Assembly (NCBI GenBank): GCA_002385605.1
Contig: DGDU01000007.1
Span: 12,255 to 54,402 of the forward strand
DNA length: 42,148 nucleotides
Direction: 5' to 3'
From: Christensenella sp. UBA3944
GTDB taxonomy: Bacteria; Bacillota; Clostridia; Christensenellales; DTU072
The position numbers and the translations under genes were made by a program. The notes under the pieces were generated by a model that was given only the letters and a program-made list of their open reading frames with translations, was not told where the DNA came from and did no database searches. Shown one piece after another: positions 1 to 7,622 of the stretch. The first letter of the stretch is position 1; each line of letters opens with the position of its first letter.

Positions 1-5
1 GTGTT

Positions 6-1211
6 ATGAAAAAACGGTTTATGCTTTTTGTTACAGTATTATTGATTGTCGCGTTATTCGGCGGCTCCATGCTCTTGTTGTCGGGATGCAACAAGGATGA
101 CTCGGAAGAAGGCGATCGCGAAACCATAGTTACTTTTGTAAAGCCCGAAAACGACACGCCTTACCTAATAAAGACCTATGCCGACGGCTCTCCCTGCGAC
201 GAGGACTTCAAAATAATCACCTTTACGGATACGCACTTTAACGGCGACAAAGACTCGGCGGGCGACGCGGTTTCGCTTACCCTCATAGAGAACACGATTA
301 AGCAGGAAAAGCCCGACCTTATCGTGTTTTTGGGCGATAACTGCTTAGGCCCCAACGCCGCACAGGCGATAGACAACCTCGGCGAGCTTTTCGAGCGCAA
401 CAATACATATTGGGGTTATGTGTTGGGCAATCACGATGGAGAAAACGCTAACGGCCCCAAAAGGCACGAGCTCCCCGCCCTTTACGGCAAGTTCGAGCAT
501 TGCGTGGTTATACCCGAAGAAGGCATGTACGGCTACGGCAACGCCATGGTAAACATCAAAAATTCCGAAGGCAAGGTAATACAGACCCTGGTGTTTATAG
601 ATTCGGGCGATTACCTCAAAGAAGAATATTGCAAGGAGTACGGTTTTAAATTTGTTTCGGGCAAGGGAGAATACGACTTTATTAAGAAAGACCAGATCGA
701 TTGGTATAAGAGAAGGCTCAGGGAAATCGCCGATAAAAACGGCAGCATGCCTAATTCGATAATGTTTTTGCATATACCCCTGGTAGAATACGCTATAGGG
801 TACGGCATCAAAGATAACAGGGTATACGGCAAGAGGAGTGAGATCGAATGCAGCTCGCACTACAACACGGGTATGTTCGACGCCATCCTCGAGCTTGGCA
901 GCACCAAAGCCGTTGTCTGCGGCCACGACCACACCAACGATTACAATGTGCTGTATCGGGGTGTAAACCTGCTTTATTCCCAATCCTCCGCTTATAATTC
1001 ATACATAAAGCGCAATGACGCGGCGCTAATCGCCAAGTATGTGAATCTCGGGAAAGCCGACTTCAACGACGGGCATACAGTGTTCAGCGTAAACAAGGAC
1101 GGCGGAATAACCATCACCCCCGTTCTCAATCAGGACAACCCCTCGCTGTTTGACGGCTTAAGCGAAGCCCACCGCAAAGAACTCGACCTCGATAAGACTT
1201 TGCCCCAATAA
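6..1211 (+). CDS. Lipoprotein metallophosphoesterase (calcineurin-like)
   Basis: This 401-residue protein is predicted to be a surface-anchored phosphoesterase that uses a two-metal centre. The N terminus is a lipoprotein signal ending in L-S-G-C, with the lipidated Cys at residue 28, followed by an acidic linker. The metallophosphoesterase motifs appear in order: D75-x-H77 (TDTH), G110-D111, G-N-H-D at 141-144, H256 in FLHIP, and G-H-D-H with H307 and H309. All expected metal ligands are present, so the enzyme should be active. The length fits secreted members related to yeast Dcr2-like phosphatases. The natural substrate cannot be read from the sequence. Only five bases precede the ATG in this window, so the ribosome binding site and promoter are not visible. 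The gene is convergent with the WYL regulator, and a bidirectional terminator lies between them. Confidence 0.93.
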   Translation: MKKRFMLFVTVLLIVALFGGSMLLLSGCNKDDSEEGDRETIVTFVKPENDTPYLIKTYADGSPCDEDFKIITFTDTHFNGDKDSAGDAVSLTLIENTIKQEKPDLIVFLGDNCLGPNAAQAIDNLGELFERNNTYWGYVLGNHDGENANGPKRHELPALYGKFEHCVVIPEEGMYGYGNAMVNIKNSEGKVIQTLVFIDSGDYLKEEYCKEYGFKFVSGKGEYDFIKKDQIDWYKRRLREIADKNGSMPNSIMFLHIPLVEYAIGYGIKDNRVYGKRSEIECSSHYNTGMFDAILELGSTKAVVCGHDHTNDYNVLYRGVNLLYSQSSAYNSYIKRNDAALIAKYVNLGKADFNDGHTVFSVNKDGGITITPVLNQDNPSLFDGLSEAHRKELDLDKTLPQ

Positions 1212-1214
1212 AAA

Positions 1215-1305
1215 AAGGCAGACTGCCTTGCGAAAAAATAACCGCTCCCGGGTAACAAGCGTAAGACGCAAAGCCGACCGTAAAATCCGGTATTCAGTCT
1301 GCCTT
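1215..1305 (+). ncRNA. Possible structured RNA in the 3' region of the phosphoesterase gene
   Basis: An 11-bp perfect inverted repeat (AAGGCAGACTG at 1215-1225, CAGTCTGCCTT at 1295-1305) encloses two smaller helices: CGCT/AGCG around 1243-1261 and ACCG/CGGT around 1277-1291. Between them is GACGCAAAGCC at 1265-1275, which matches the conserved core of class I cyclic-di-GMP (GEMM) aptamers. The rest of that aptamer is not convincing: I see no GGCAAACC partner or GNRA-capped P1b, and no plus-strand gene follows closely. It may be a folded 3' UTR or a degenerate aptamer. The first repeat arm also forms a tight local palindrome with 1223-1229. Confidence 0.3.
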
Positions 1306-1338
1306 GCTAAACCCACCTTATCATAAAAGGCACGGGAA

Positions 1339-1367
1339 AAGGCAACACCCGGAAATAAAGTTGCCTT
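1339..1367 (+). terminator. Hairpin, possible first terminator
   Basis: AAGGCAAC at 1339-1346 pairs perfectly with GTTGCCTT at 1360-1367 around a 13-base loop, followed by CTTT. The tail is short, so this is a weaker terminator candidate than the hairpin at 1416-1443. Confidence 0.35.
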
Positions 1368-1415
1368 CTTTCGCCCCGGCGCGGAGAATATAACCCGCGA
1401 ATATAAAATAACGCA

Positions 1416-1452
1416 AAAGCTGTCCGAAAGTACGGACAGCTTTGTGTTTTTT
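1416..1452. terminator. Bidirectional rho-independent terminator
   Basis: AAAGCTGTCCG (1416-1426) and CGGACAGCTTT (1433-1443) form a perfect 11-bp stem with loop AAAGTA. A T-rich tail follows on the plus strand (T run at 1447-1452). On the minus strand the stem is followed by TTTTGCGTTATTTTA. It sits between the convergent phosphoesterase and WYL genes and can serve both. Confidence 0.85.
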
Positions 1453-1468
1453 GTGAAATTTTTAATTT

Positions 1469-2434
1469 TTACTCATTCTCCGACAGGGCTTCAAGCAAAA
1501 AAGCCTTGTATTTTTCGCGTACGCAATCGGGAGAAAGGATCCTCAGGTTTTTGCCCAAAGCCGAACACCACGAAAAAAAGGTGGGGCTTATCTGCACATT
1601 CGCTTTGAAGGCGCTCTTTCCGTCCCCGATATCTGTAAACACAATATTTTTGCCGAACTGGTCGGCGGCAATCTTTTCGCAGCTTTTGTCTATCCTGAAT
1701 TCGACGGTTTCGACGCTGCCGCCAAACATCGAAAAGGTTTGCTTTTTTATGGCGTTAAGGTCTTTGCCGCGGCACTCTATACGGGGCTCATCTTCCTCTT
1801 TTGCGTCGCCCATCCTGTCCACCCTGAAGTATTTAACGATATTTTCTTTCTCGTCGCAGGCGGCAAGATAATAGTTATCGTGATCGTAGATAAGCATAAG
1901 CGGGCTTACAAGATACCTTTCTTCGCGGTGGAGGCGCCTTCTGTTTTCGTCCGTAATGTCGTAATAATAAAAAGACAGCTTGTGATTGTTGCTGACGGCG
2001 GAAAACACGGCGTCAACGATATAAAAAGTGTCGTCGCTGCCGTGCTTTGTGTCGGTAAGCATAACATTACGCTGCCTTAGCATACTCTTTTTTGGCCCCG
2101 CGAAGCTCGCGAGCTTTTCGACAAGCATATCGGTGCGCCCGGGAGATAAAAACTTCGACGCGATAACGGCGTCAATAAGTATTTTAAGCTCGGCAAGCTC
2201 AAAATGCCGCCGCTTGATATAATAAACATTGCTCCGCCCCCTGTCCCATTCGACCCCAAAGCCGGCTTCCTTAAGGATTTCGGCGTATTCGTACAGCGTT
2301 TTGCGGTTGAGCGAAACATCGTATTCGCTTTTGAGTTTATACAATAGCTCGTTTGTGGGGATTCGGCGGTCGCAATCGGTTTCTTTTTCCAGAATAGCGA
2401 GCAAGCGGAAAATAGCCATCTTCTGGTTATACAT
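1469..2434 (-). CDS. WYL-domain transcriptional regulator with N-terminal HTH
   Basis: This 321-residue protein is a predicted DNA-binding regulator. The first 75 or so residues form a winged-helix region (a helix around MAIFRLLAILEKET, then TNELLYKLKSEY and LNRKTLYEYAEILKEAGFGVEW, then a Y-Y-I wing). The WYL ligand-sensing domain follows around residues 145-215, including SFYYYD, ERYLVSPL, Y-D-H-D-N-Y-Y-L-A and KYFRVDRM. The C-terminal part is less conserved. WYL proteins usually sense nucleic acids or nucleotides and control DNA-damage, defence or metabolic genes. The start is supported by a strong AGGGGGG ribosome binding site on the minus strand near 2438-2446 and an extended -10 promoter at 2477-2485. 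It is divergent from the amidohydrolase gene across 145 bp, so it may regulate that operon or itself. Confidence 0.9.
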   Translation of the reverse strand: MYNQKMAIFRLLAILEKETDCDRRIPTNELLYKLKSEYDVSLNRKTLYEYAEILKEAGFGVEWDRGRSNVYYIKRRHFELAELKILIDAVIASKFLSPGRTDMLVEKLASFAGPKKSMLRQRNVMLTDTKHGSDDTFYIVDAVFSAVSNNHKLSFYYYDITDENRRRLHREERYLVSPLMLIYDHDNYYLAACDEKENIVKYFRVDRMGDAKEEDEPRIECRGKDLNAIKKQTFSMFGGSVETVEFRIDKSCEKIAADQFGKNIVFTDIGDGKSAFKANVQISPTFFSWCSALGKNLRILSPDCVREKYKAFLLEALSENE

Positions 2435-2476
2435 AATTCCCCCTGATGTCGATTAGGCTGTTTGCCGTTTGTAGGT

Positions 2477-2485
2477 ATTATAGCA
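2477..2485 (-). promoter_or_regulatory. Extended -10 promoter for the WYL regulator
   Basis: On the minus strand the sequence reads TGCTATAAT, a perfect -10 hexamer preceded by the extended TGN motif. No good -35 box lies 16-18 bases upstream, which is typical of extended -10 promoters. The ATG of the regulator is about 43 bases downstream. Confidence 0.7.
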
Positions 2486-2516
2486 CATCGAAACAGGCAA
2501 AGGGGCCTATTTGGTT

Positions 2517-2543
2517 TTGATATTTTCGTAATTATGCTATAAT
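2517..2543 (+). promoter_or_regulatory. Extended -10 promoter for the amidohydrolase-phosphatase operon
   Basis: TATAAT at 2538-2543 is preceded by TGC at 2535-2537, giving an extended -10. TTGATA at 2517-2522 could act as a -35, but the spacer is only 15 bases. It lies back to back with the regulator promoter. The coding start at 2580 has AAGGTG at 2569-2574 as its ribosome binding site. Confidence 0.7.
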
Positions 2544-2579
2544 AACCCTGTCGCGCGACATAAATATCAAGGTGTAAAT

Positions 2580-3383
2580 ATGGTTATAGACTTTCATACT
2601 CATGTATTCCCAGACGAGTTGGCCCCCAAGGCAAAGGCAAGGCTGGAGGCAAACATCGATTATCTCTACACTCCCTGCCACGATATGACGCTAAAGGGGC
2701 TTATTCAGCACATGGACAAAAGCGGGGTAGACATTTCTGTTGTCCAGCCCGTAATAACGAGGCCCTCGCAGTTTAAGTCGGCAAACGATTTTTCGGCAAG
2801 CATTAATAACGGCAGGATAGTCGCTTTCGGCGCCGTCCACCCCGAAACCGACGATTACAAAAGGGATATAGATTATATCGTGTCCCTCGGGCTTAAGGGC
2901 ATAAAGTTCCACCCCGAGTACCAGAGCTTTATCTTAGACGATATCAAAATGCTCAGGGTTTTCGACTATGCCGTAAGCCGCGGGCTTATTCTGTTGTTCC
3001 ACGCGGGATACGACCCCGCCATGCAGCCCCCGTACAAGAGCAACCCGCAGCGCTTTGCCAACCTTATAAAGGAACTGAAAGGCGGCACGATCGTAGCCGC
3101 CCACTACGGCGGGCAGGAACAATGGGACGATGTCGAAAGGTACCTTGCGGGCACCGACATTTATCTCGACACCTCGATGGCGCTTAACGCCATGGACAAG
3201 GCACAATTCGTAAGGATATTTAAGGCTCACGGGGCCGATAAGGTGCTATTTGCTTCGGACTCGCCGTGGGGCGACCCCGGAAAGGATATAGCAACGATAA
3301 ACAACCTTCCCTTAACAGAAGAGGAAAAAGAAAAAGTCTTTTGGAAAAACTCGGCTTTGCTTTTGGGTATAAATAATGATTAG
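2580..3383 (+). CDS. Amidohydrolase-family TIM-barrel metal-dependent hydrolase
   Basis: This 267-residue protein belongs to the amidohydrolase_2 group of metal-dependent hydrolases and decarboxylases. The N-terminal strand carries the F-H-T-H metal motif (H6, H8). H141 lies in L-F-H-A-G, H175 in A-A-H-Y-G-G, and D227 in F-A-S-D-S-P-W-G, matching the usual ligand order of this fold. K-F-H-P-E-Y follows the fourth strand. The complete ligand set suggests an active enzyme, but the substrate is unknown; relatives act on cyclic amides, ring carboxylates or phosphoesters. The start is supported by AAGGTG five bases upstream. Its stop codon lies inside the next gene, with an overlap of eight bases, so the two are probably translationally coupled. 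Confidence 0.9.
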   Translation: MVIDFHTHVFPDELAPKAKARLEANIDYLYTPCHDMTLKGLIQHMDKSGVDISVVQPVITRPSQFKSANDFSASINNGRIVAFGAVHPETDDYKRDIDYIVSLGLKGIKFHPEYQSFILDDIKMLRVFDYAVSRGLILLFHAGYDPAMQPPYKSNPQRFANLIKELKGGTIVAAHYGGQEQWDDVERYLAGTDIYLDTSMALNAMDKAQFVRIFKAHGADKVLFASDSPWGDPGKDIATINNLPLTEEEKEKVFWKNSALLLGINND

Positions 3384-3840
3384 CGTTTTGTTTGTTTGTC
3401 ACGGTAATATCTGCCGCTCTCCGATGGCGGAGTTTTTGTTCAAGGATATGCTCCGCAAGAAGGGGCTGTCCGACTTGTTTAATGTAGAATCGAGAGCGAC
3501 TTACCCCGACGAGCTGGGCTGCCCGCCCCATCACGGTACCAGAAGGAAGCTTGCCGAACACGGCATAGACTGCAGCGGAAAGAGGGCGGAGCTTCTTACC
3601 AAAGCCGACGCGGCTTTCGACTACATTGTGGGCATGGATTCCAGAAACATAGCCCGTATAAACACCATTCTGGGCGCCGCCGCGAGCGGCAAGGTGTACA
3701 TGCTTATGGACTTTACCGAGCGCCCGGGAGATGTCGCCGACCCGTGGTTTACGGGCGATTTCGACACGACGTACAACGATATTTACGAAGGTTGCAAGCG
3801 CCTTTTGGAATTTATCGCCGAAAAACACCTTAAAAAATGA
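3376..3840 (+). CDS. Low-molecular-weight protein-tyrosine phosphatase
   Basis: This 154-residue protein is a low-molecular-weight tyrosine phosphatase. The P-loop near the N terminus is V-C-H-G-N-I-C-R-S, giving nucleophile C8 and R14 in the C-x5-R-S signature. The general acid is D122 in the D-P-W motif. The length is typical for the family, which dephosphorylates tyrosine or arginine residues in the cytoplasm and often acts on exopolysaccharide or stress regulators. The ATG overlaps the end of the amidohydrolase gene by eight bases and has no strong ribosome binding site of its own, which supports translational coupling. The stop codon is followed at once by the promoter of the next gene. 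Confidence 0.94.
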   Translation: MISVLFVCHGNICRSPMAEFLFKDMLRKKGLSDLFNVESRATYPDELGCPPHHGTRRKLAEHGIDCSGKRAELLTKADAAFDYIVGMDSRNIARINTILGAAASGKVYMLMDFTERPGDVADPWFTGDFDTTYNDIYEGCKRLLEFIAEKHLKK

Positions 3841-3878
3841 CAACCGCGGTTGACATTGCCTGCCGTAAATGCTATATT
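3841..3878 (+). promoter_or_regulatory. Consensus sigma-A promoter with overlapping 12-bp palindrome
   Basis: TTGACA at 3850-3855 and TATATT at 3873-3878 are separated by exactly 17 bases. The perfect palindrome CAACCGCGGTTG at 3841-3852 overlaps the first three bases of the -35 box and could be a repressor site. Transcription should start near 3885. The TTG of this -35 box is in frame with the downstream gene and can be mistaken for its start codon. Confidence 0.8.
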
Positions 3879-3903
3879 TTTTAGGGTCGTCAAGGAGGTA
3901 CAA

Positions 3904-5301
3904 ATGATGCAATATGATGTTGTAATAGTAGGAGCGGGGCCTGCGGGCATATTCACGGCTCTCGAGATGGTAAAGAGGGGCGCCAACAAGAAGATTGTAA
4001 TTGTAGAAAAGGGCAGCCCCGTCGAGAAAAGAGCCTGCCCCAAAAACCAAACACAGATTTGCGTCAACTGCAAGCCTTTTTGCCACATAACAACGGGCTT
4101 TTCGGGCGCGGGCGCTTTTTCGGACGGCAAACTTTCCCTCTCCGCCGAAGTGGGCGGCGACCTTCCCGACCTTCTCGGCTTCGATTTCACCCAGGAACTA
4201 ATCAATTACACCGATAAAATATATCTCGAGTTCGGAGCTTCCGAAAAAATCGAGGGCATAAGCGACCTCGACAAAATAAAGGAAATCCGCGCAAAGGCCA
4301 TCCGCGCGGGCCTCAAGCTTGTAGACTGCCCCATAAGGCACCTGGGCACCGAAAAGGCCAGGGAATTATACCTTCGCATACAGAACTACCTCGCCGAGAA
4401 GGGCGTAGACCTTATTTTCGGCTACAACTGCCAAAACATCATTCTTAAAAACAACCGCTGCGAGGGCGTCATCCTAGAAAATGTAAGGGACGGCAGCGAG
4501 CTTATAATTTACGGGCAGGACACCATCGTCGCGACAGGCCGCCGCGGCGCCGAGTGGCTGGAGAAAATCTGCGCCCAGCACAACATTTCCCACCAGCCCG
4601 GCACCGTCGATATCGGCGTCAGGGTAGAGGTCCGCAACGAGATTATGGAGGAGATAAACGAAGTCCTCTACGAGTCCAAGCTGATAGGCTACCCCAAGCC
4701 TTTCAAGAACAAGGTTCGCACCTTCTGCCAGAATCCCGGCGGGTTCGTCAGCCAGGAAAACTACGACAACGACTTGGCGGTCGTCAACGGGCATTCCTAT
4801 AAGGACAAAAAGTCCTCCAACACCAACCTTTCCATACTTTGCTCGCACAACTTCAGCTATCCCTTCAACCAGCCCATTGCCTACGCACAAAAGATAGGCG
4901 AGCTCACCAATATGCTTGCCAACGGGCATGTGCTTGTGCAAAGGTTCGGCGACATCCTGGACGGCAAGCGCACATGGGAGCACGAACTTTCCAACTCCAA
5001 TGTCCGCCCCACCCTTCCCGACGCCGTCGCGGGCGACATAACCAGCGCCATGCCCTACAGGACGATGACAAACATAATTAACTTCATCCAAGCAGTCGAT
5101 ATGGTCGTCCCCGGTTTCGCCTCTGTCGAAACCCTCCTGTATTCGCCCGAGCTTAAGTTCTACAGCAACAAGATAAAGATGGACGCCAACCTCAACACCA
5201 ATGTCCAATCCCTCCATTGCCTGGGCGACTCCAGCGGCTGGACAAGAGGGCTTATGATGGCCTCCGTGATGGGAGTTCTGATGGGCAGAAAGCTCGTATA
5301 A
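3904..5301 (+). CDS. FAD-dependent oxidoreductase of the COG2509 type
   Basis: This 465-residue flavoprotein has an N-terminal Rossmann motif V-I-V-G-A-G-P-A-G (G10, G12, G15) that binds FAD. It then has a cysteine cluster with C45, C53, C56 and C60 (C-x7-C-x2-C-x3-C), followed by T-G-F-S-G-A-G-A-F-S-D-G-K-L. A C-terminal G-D-S-S-G-W-T-R-G-L segment is the second FAD contact. This arrangement matches the uncharacterised FAD-dependent dehydrogenases of COG2509; the reaction is not established. The ATG at 3904 is chosen because AAGGAGG at 3892-3898 lies just upstream. The upstream in-frame TTG at 3850 is the -35 box, so the longer reading is wrong. A second ATG follows at once at 3907. The gene has its own promoter and ends at a bidirectional terminator. 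Confidence 0.9.
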   Translation: MMQYDVVIVGAGPAGIFTALEMVKRGANKKIVIVEKGSPVEKRACPKNQTQICVNCKPFCHITTGFSGAGAFSDGKLSLSAEVGGDLPDLLGFDFTQELINYTDKIYLEFGASEKIEGISDLDKIKEIRAKAIRAGLKLVDCPIRHLGTEKARELYLRIQNYLAEKGVDLIFGYNCQNIILKNNRCEGVILENVRDGSELIIYGQDTIVATGRRGAEWLEKICAQHNISHQPGTVDIGVRVEVRNEIMEEINEVLYESKLIGYPKPFKNKVRTFCQNPGGFVSQENYDNDLAVVNGHSYKDKKSSNTNLSILCSHNFSYPFNQPIAYAQKIGELTNMLANGHVLVQRFGDILDGKRTWEHELSNSNVRPTLPDAVAGDITSAMPYRTMTNIINFIQAVDMVVPGFASVETLLYSPELKFYSNKIKMDANLNTNVQSLHCLGDSSGWTRGLMMASVMGVLMGRKLV

Positions 5302-5333
5302 TAAGAATTTTTATAACCCCGATAACAAAATTT

Positions 5334-5362
5334 AAGAGCGCCTTTCGGAGCGCTCTTCCTTA
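5334..5362. terminator. Bidirectional terminator between convergent genes
   Basis: AAGAGCGC (5334-5341) pairs with GCGCTCTT (5350-5357) around CTTTCGGA. The plus strand continues with CCTTATTTCTATT and the minus strand with AAATTTTGTT. It can terminate both the flavoprotein gene and the minus-strand acetyltransferase operon. Confidence 0.8.
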
Positions 5363-5365
5363 TTT

Positions 5366-5920
5366 CTATTCGGTAATATGCTTTATTACCTTGCAAGGTA
5401 TTCCCACTGCCACAACATTTTCGGGGATATCCTTTGTTACAACGCTGCCCGCCCCTATAACCGAATTATCTCCTATCGTCACACCCGCGAGTATAATCGC
5501 GCCCGCGCCTATCCAGCAGTTTTTGCCTATCCTTATAGGTTGGTTATATTGGTAGCCTTCGGCCCGCAGCCCGGGAGACAAGGGATGCGACGCCGTTGCG
5601 ATGGTAACATTGGGGGCAATCATAGTGTTATCGCCCACATATATGTGTGTGTCGTCCACCAGGGTCAGATTGAAGTTTGCGTACACATTGTTTCCGAAAT
5701 GCACATGCCTGCCCGCCCAGTTGGCATAAAGAGGAGGCTCGATGTAGCACCCTTCGCCTATTTCGGCAAACATCTCTTTAAGGAGCGCCCGGCGCTTTTC
5801 CTGCTCCCAAGGCTTTGTGGCATTAAACTCGTACAGCTTTTCCATGCAGGCAAGCTGAACCTTCATAATTTCCTTGTCCATCGGCAGATACATCTCACCG
5901 CCGTGCAGTTTATCAAACAT
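5366..5920 (-). CDS. Maltose/galactoside O-acetyltransferase family (left-handed beta-helix)
   Basis: This 184-residue acetyltransferase should transfer an acetyl group from acetyl-CoA to a sugar hydroxyl. The first 50 residues match the family's N-terminal helical domain. Hexapeptide repeats follow (I-Y-V-G-D-N, I-G-K-N-C-W-I-G-A-G-A, V-T-I-G-D-N-S-V-I-G-A-G-S-V-V) and form the left-handed beta-helix of a trimer. H112 in A-S-H-P-L-S-P is the expected catalytic base. The ending V-A-V-G-I-P-C-K-V-I-K is typical. The length is normal for maltose or galactoside acetyltransferases; which sugar is used cannot be told. AAGGGG lies about seven bases before the ATG, inside the end of the upstream flavoprotein gene. 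Only two bases separate the two genes, so they are co-transcribed. Confidence 0.92.
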   Translation of the reverse strand: MFDKLHGGEMYLPMDKEIMKVQLACMEKLYEFNATKPWEQEKRRALLKEMFAEIGEGCYIEPPLYANWAGRHVHFGNNVYANFNLTLVDDTHIYVGDNTMIAPNVTIATASHPLSPGLRAEGYQYNQPIRIGKNCWIGAGAIILAGVTIGDNSVIGAGSVVTKDIPENVVAVGIPCKVIKHITE

Positions 5921-5922
5921 AT

Positions 5923-7275
5923 TTACCCCTTTTTCTCGCAGGCCTTGTCAATAACCTTTTTATATGGCATAAGCATCCCTTCGTTTATCGCCTTCATGCC
6001 GATTCTGGCTTTCAGTTTTTCGTTTGAGAAGAATGCCCCCGCGAAATACATCTTGATAAGCGTGCCCACTTTCCTTTGCGGGAAGTCGTACAGGCCCTTT
6101 TTCTTGTAGAACTTGTGGTCTGCCTTCATAAGGCCCCGCATAAGCCATATCATGTCGCGGAATACCTTCATGCCGCCCACCCCGTAGAAATTAGCGGGCA
6201 AGGAAAGCTTGTTTTCTATGGCGTAAGCAAGCTTTCTGGCAAGATTGTCTATCTCGCCGTCGGGGTCGGTTTGGTCGCAGGCTACGCCCGCGAGGAAGTT
6301 CCCGCCCACCTCGCTTCTCGCCTCGATTATAGCTTTCAGGTTTGCTTCCTCGGGATAGTTTCCGCCGATCAGGTAACCCACAGGCTTGCCTTTGGTTACC
6401 GGCCTGTGCCCGTTGCAGAATTGCCTGTCGTCATATTGCTTGAACAGCCAGCCCATGGAATGGTCCTTTATCGTGAAGGCGTAAACTATGGCGTCGGCAG
6501 AATGTATCTCGTTTTTAAGAGCTACGGCAAAGCCGTCATCATACACGCATTCGCCCTTGGGCGCGCAGCTGAAGCACCCCAGGCAGCCGCCCTTCATCGG
6601 GATATCGGCAAGGTTTACGATACGGGTCTTGTATGCGGACACCGAGCGGAATCTCGATATCATATCCTTAAGCCCCTTATCTTCGCCGCTAAGGTCGGCG
6701 ACTATGACGACATCGCCGCTTTTACCCTCGCTGTTTTCCGCCACGGGGGTTACGGGCAGGCGTTTTGCGGGAGAATAATCTTTAGCGGGCTCATATATGT
6801 TGTTTTCGGCGCACCACAGCACATATCTCATAAACTCCTCGGCCTCTTTCTGCCCTTTTTCCGTGGTGAGGTCGTCCATATCGGCGGAAAGCCCCCTGAT
6901 GTATTTCAACCCGAGGCCGCAGCAGTTTTCCTCAATATACTTGTGTGCCGTAAAGTCATAAAAATGTTTGGATGTCGTTATCTGCGCCGCGAATTTACCG
7001 CTGATGTCTAACCCGCTTGACTTGAGAAGGCTTATAAACCTGTGCAGCTGCGAGGTAGCGATACAGGTGTATACGGGATAGGAGAAAATAATCAGATCGG
7101 CGTCGCGCAGGGCTTTTTCGGCTTTAGAGAAGTCTTTCGCCAAAGCGTTTATCTGCTGCCCGGCGTGCAGATACTCAAATTCGTGGGCGGCAAACTTTTT
7201 TTCTAGAAACAACAGGGTCTGCAGGGTTACGCTGTATTTACCCTTGGGGCTTCCGTTTACTACAAGTATTCTCAT
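5923..7275 (-). CDS. Two-domain flavoprotein: flavodoxin-like domain fused to an iron-sulfur flavoprotein-like domain
   Basis: This 450-residue protein contains two flavodoxin-fold domains in tandem. Domain 1 (about 1-165) begins M-R-I-L-V-V-N-G-S-P-K-G, a flavin phosphate-binding loop, and contains F-S-Y-P-V-Y. Domain 2 (about 187-365) begins V-V-I-V-A-D-L-S-G and carries the compact cluster C231-x2-C234-x2-C237-x5-C243, the pattern that binds a 4Fe-4S cluster in NADPH-type iron-sulfur flavoproteins. The last 80 residues are helical and basic. It likely shuttles electrons between NAD(P)H, FMN and an acceptor. The fusion is unusual: domain 1 lacks the cysteine set, and the phosphate loop of domain 2 looks degenerate. 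The start is supported by AGAGGTGA on the minus strand near 7279-7286 and a promoter at 7317-7345. It is the first gene of a two-gene operon with the acetyltransferase. Confidence 0.85.
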   Translation of the reverse strand: MRILVVNGSPKGKYSVTLQTLLFLEKKFAAHEFEYLHAGQQINALAKDFSKAEKALRDADLIIFSYPVYTCIATSQLHRFISLLKSSGLDISGKFAAQITTSKHFYDFTAHKYIEENCCGLGLKYIRGLSADMDDLTTEKGQKEAEEFMRYVLWCAENNIYEPAKDYSPAKRLPVTPVAENSEGKSGDVVIVADLSGEDKGLKDMISRFRSVSAYKTRIVNLADIPMKGGCLGCFSCAPKGECVYDDGFAVALKNEIHSADAIVYAFTIKDHSMGWLFKQYDDRQFCNGHRPVTKGKPVGYLIGGNYPEEANLKAIIEARSEVGGNFLAGVACDQTDPDGEIDNLARKLAYAIENKLSLPANFYGVGGMKVFRDMIWLMRGLMKADHKFYKKKGLYDFPQRKVGTLIKMYFAGAFFSNEKLKARIGMKAINEGMLMPYKKVIDKACEKKG

Positions 7276-7316
7276 TATTCACCTCTCGGCGCGTTTACTT
7301 CCGATTTACCGAAACA

Positions 7317-7345
7317 ATTATAAAACATTCTCGGGATAACGGCAA
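7317..7345 (-). promoter_or_regulatory. Promoter of the flavoprotein-acetyltransferase operon
   Basis: On the minus strand, TTGCCG (7345-7340) and a perfect TATAAT (7322-7317) are separated by 17 bases. The -35 matches four of six consensus positions. The ATG is about 42 bases downstream. Confidence 0.65.
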
Positions 7346-7593
7346 GAGCCAATATTTCGGGCGTGCTTGCCGCCATCAAGAGGCTTAACTAAGCAAACAA
7401 GCGATATTTCAATAAGCCTTATTTATGTTTTCCGAAACCCGCAAATAAGTATACCAAAATAAAGATATTATGGCTAATTATAAACAGCGGATTGCCGGCC
7501 TAGCGGCTTATAAACATCGAAAAACACGCTTTGCGCTGGCGTTTGGGGATAAGCCTGCGGCATTATATGGCTATTTAAATCTATTATTAAGTA
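7346..7593. other. Non-coding gap between divergent operons
   Basis: I see no convincing gene here. The only visible structure is a 7-bp inverted repeat, CTTATTT at 7418-7424 and AAATAAG at 7443-7449, and a short GC-rich patch near 7494-7507. Both are weak and may be chance. Confidence 0.5.
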
Positions 7594-7622
7594 TTGACAT
7601 TTTTATGGAGTAACTATATTAT
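7594..7622 (+). promoter_or_regulatory. Sigma-A promoter for the transglutaminase-like lipoprotein
   Basis: TTGACA at 7594-7599 and TATTAT at 7617-7622 are separated by 17 bases. The TTG at 7594 is in frame with the gene and can be mistaken for a start codon. The true start is the ATG at 7666. Confidence 0.8.

Noticed and set aside
1265..1275. A firm call of a cyclic-di-GMP riboswitch
   Set aside because: Only the GACGCAAAGCC core matches; the 5' partner, the capped stem and a regulated downstream gene are missing. Kept only as a possible structured RNA.
3850..3903. TTG at 3850 as the start of the FAD flavoprotein
   Set aside because: This TTG is the start of the -35 box TTGACA. The ATG at 3904 has a strong ribosome binding site and begins the Rossmann fold correctly.
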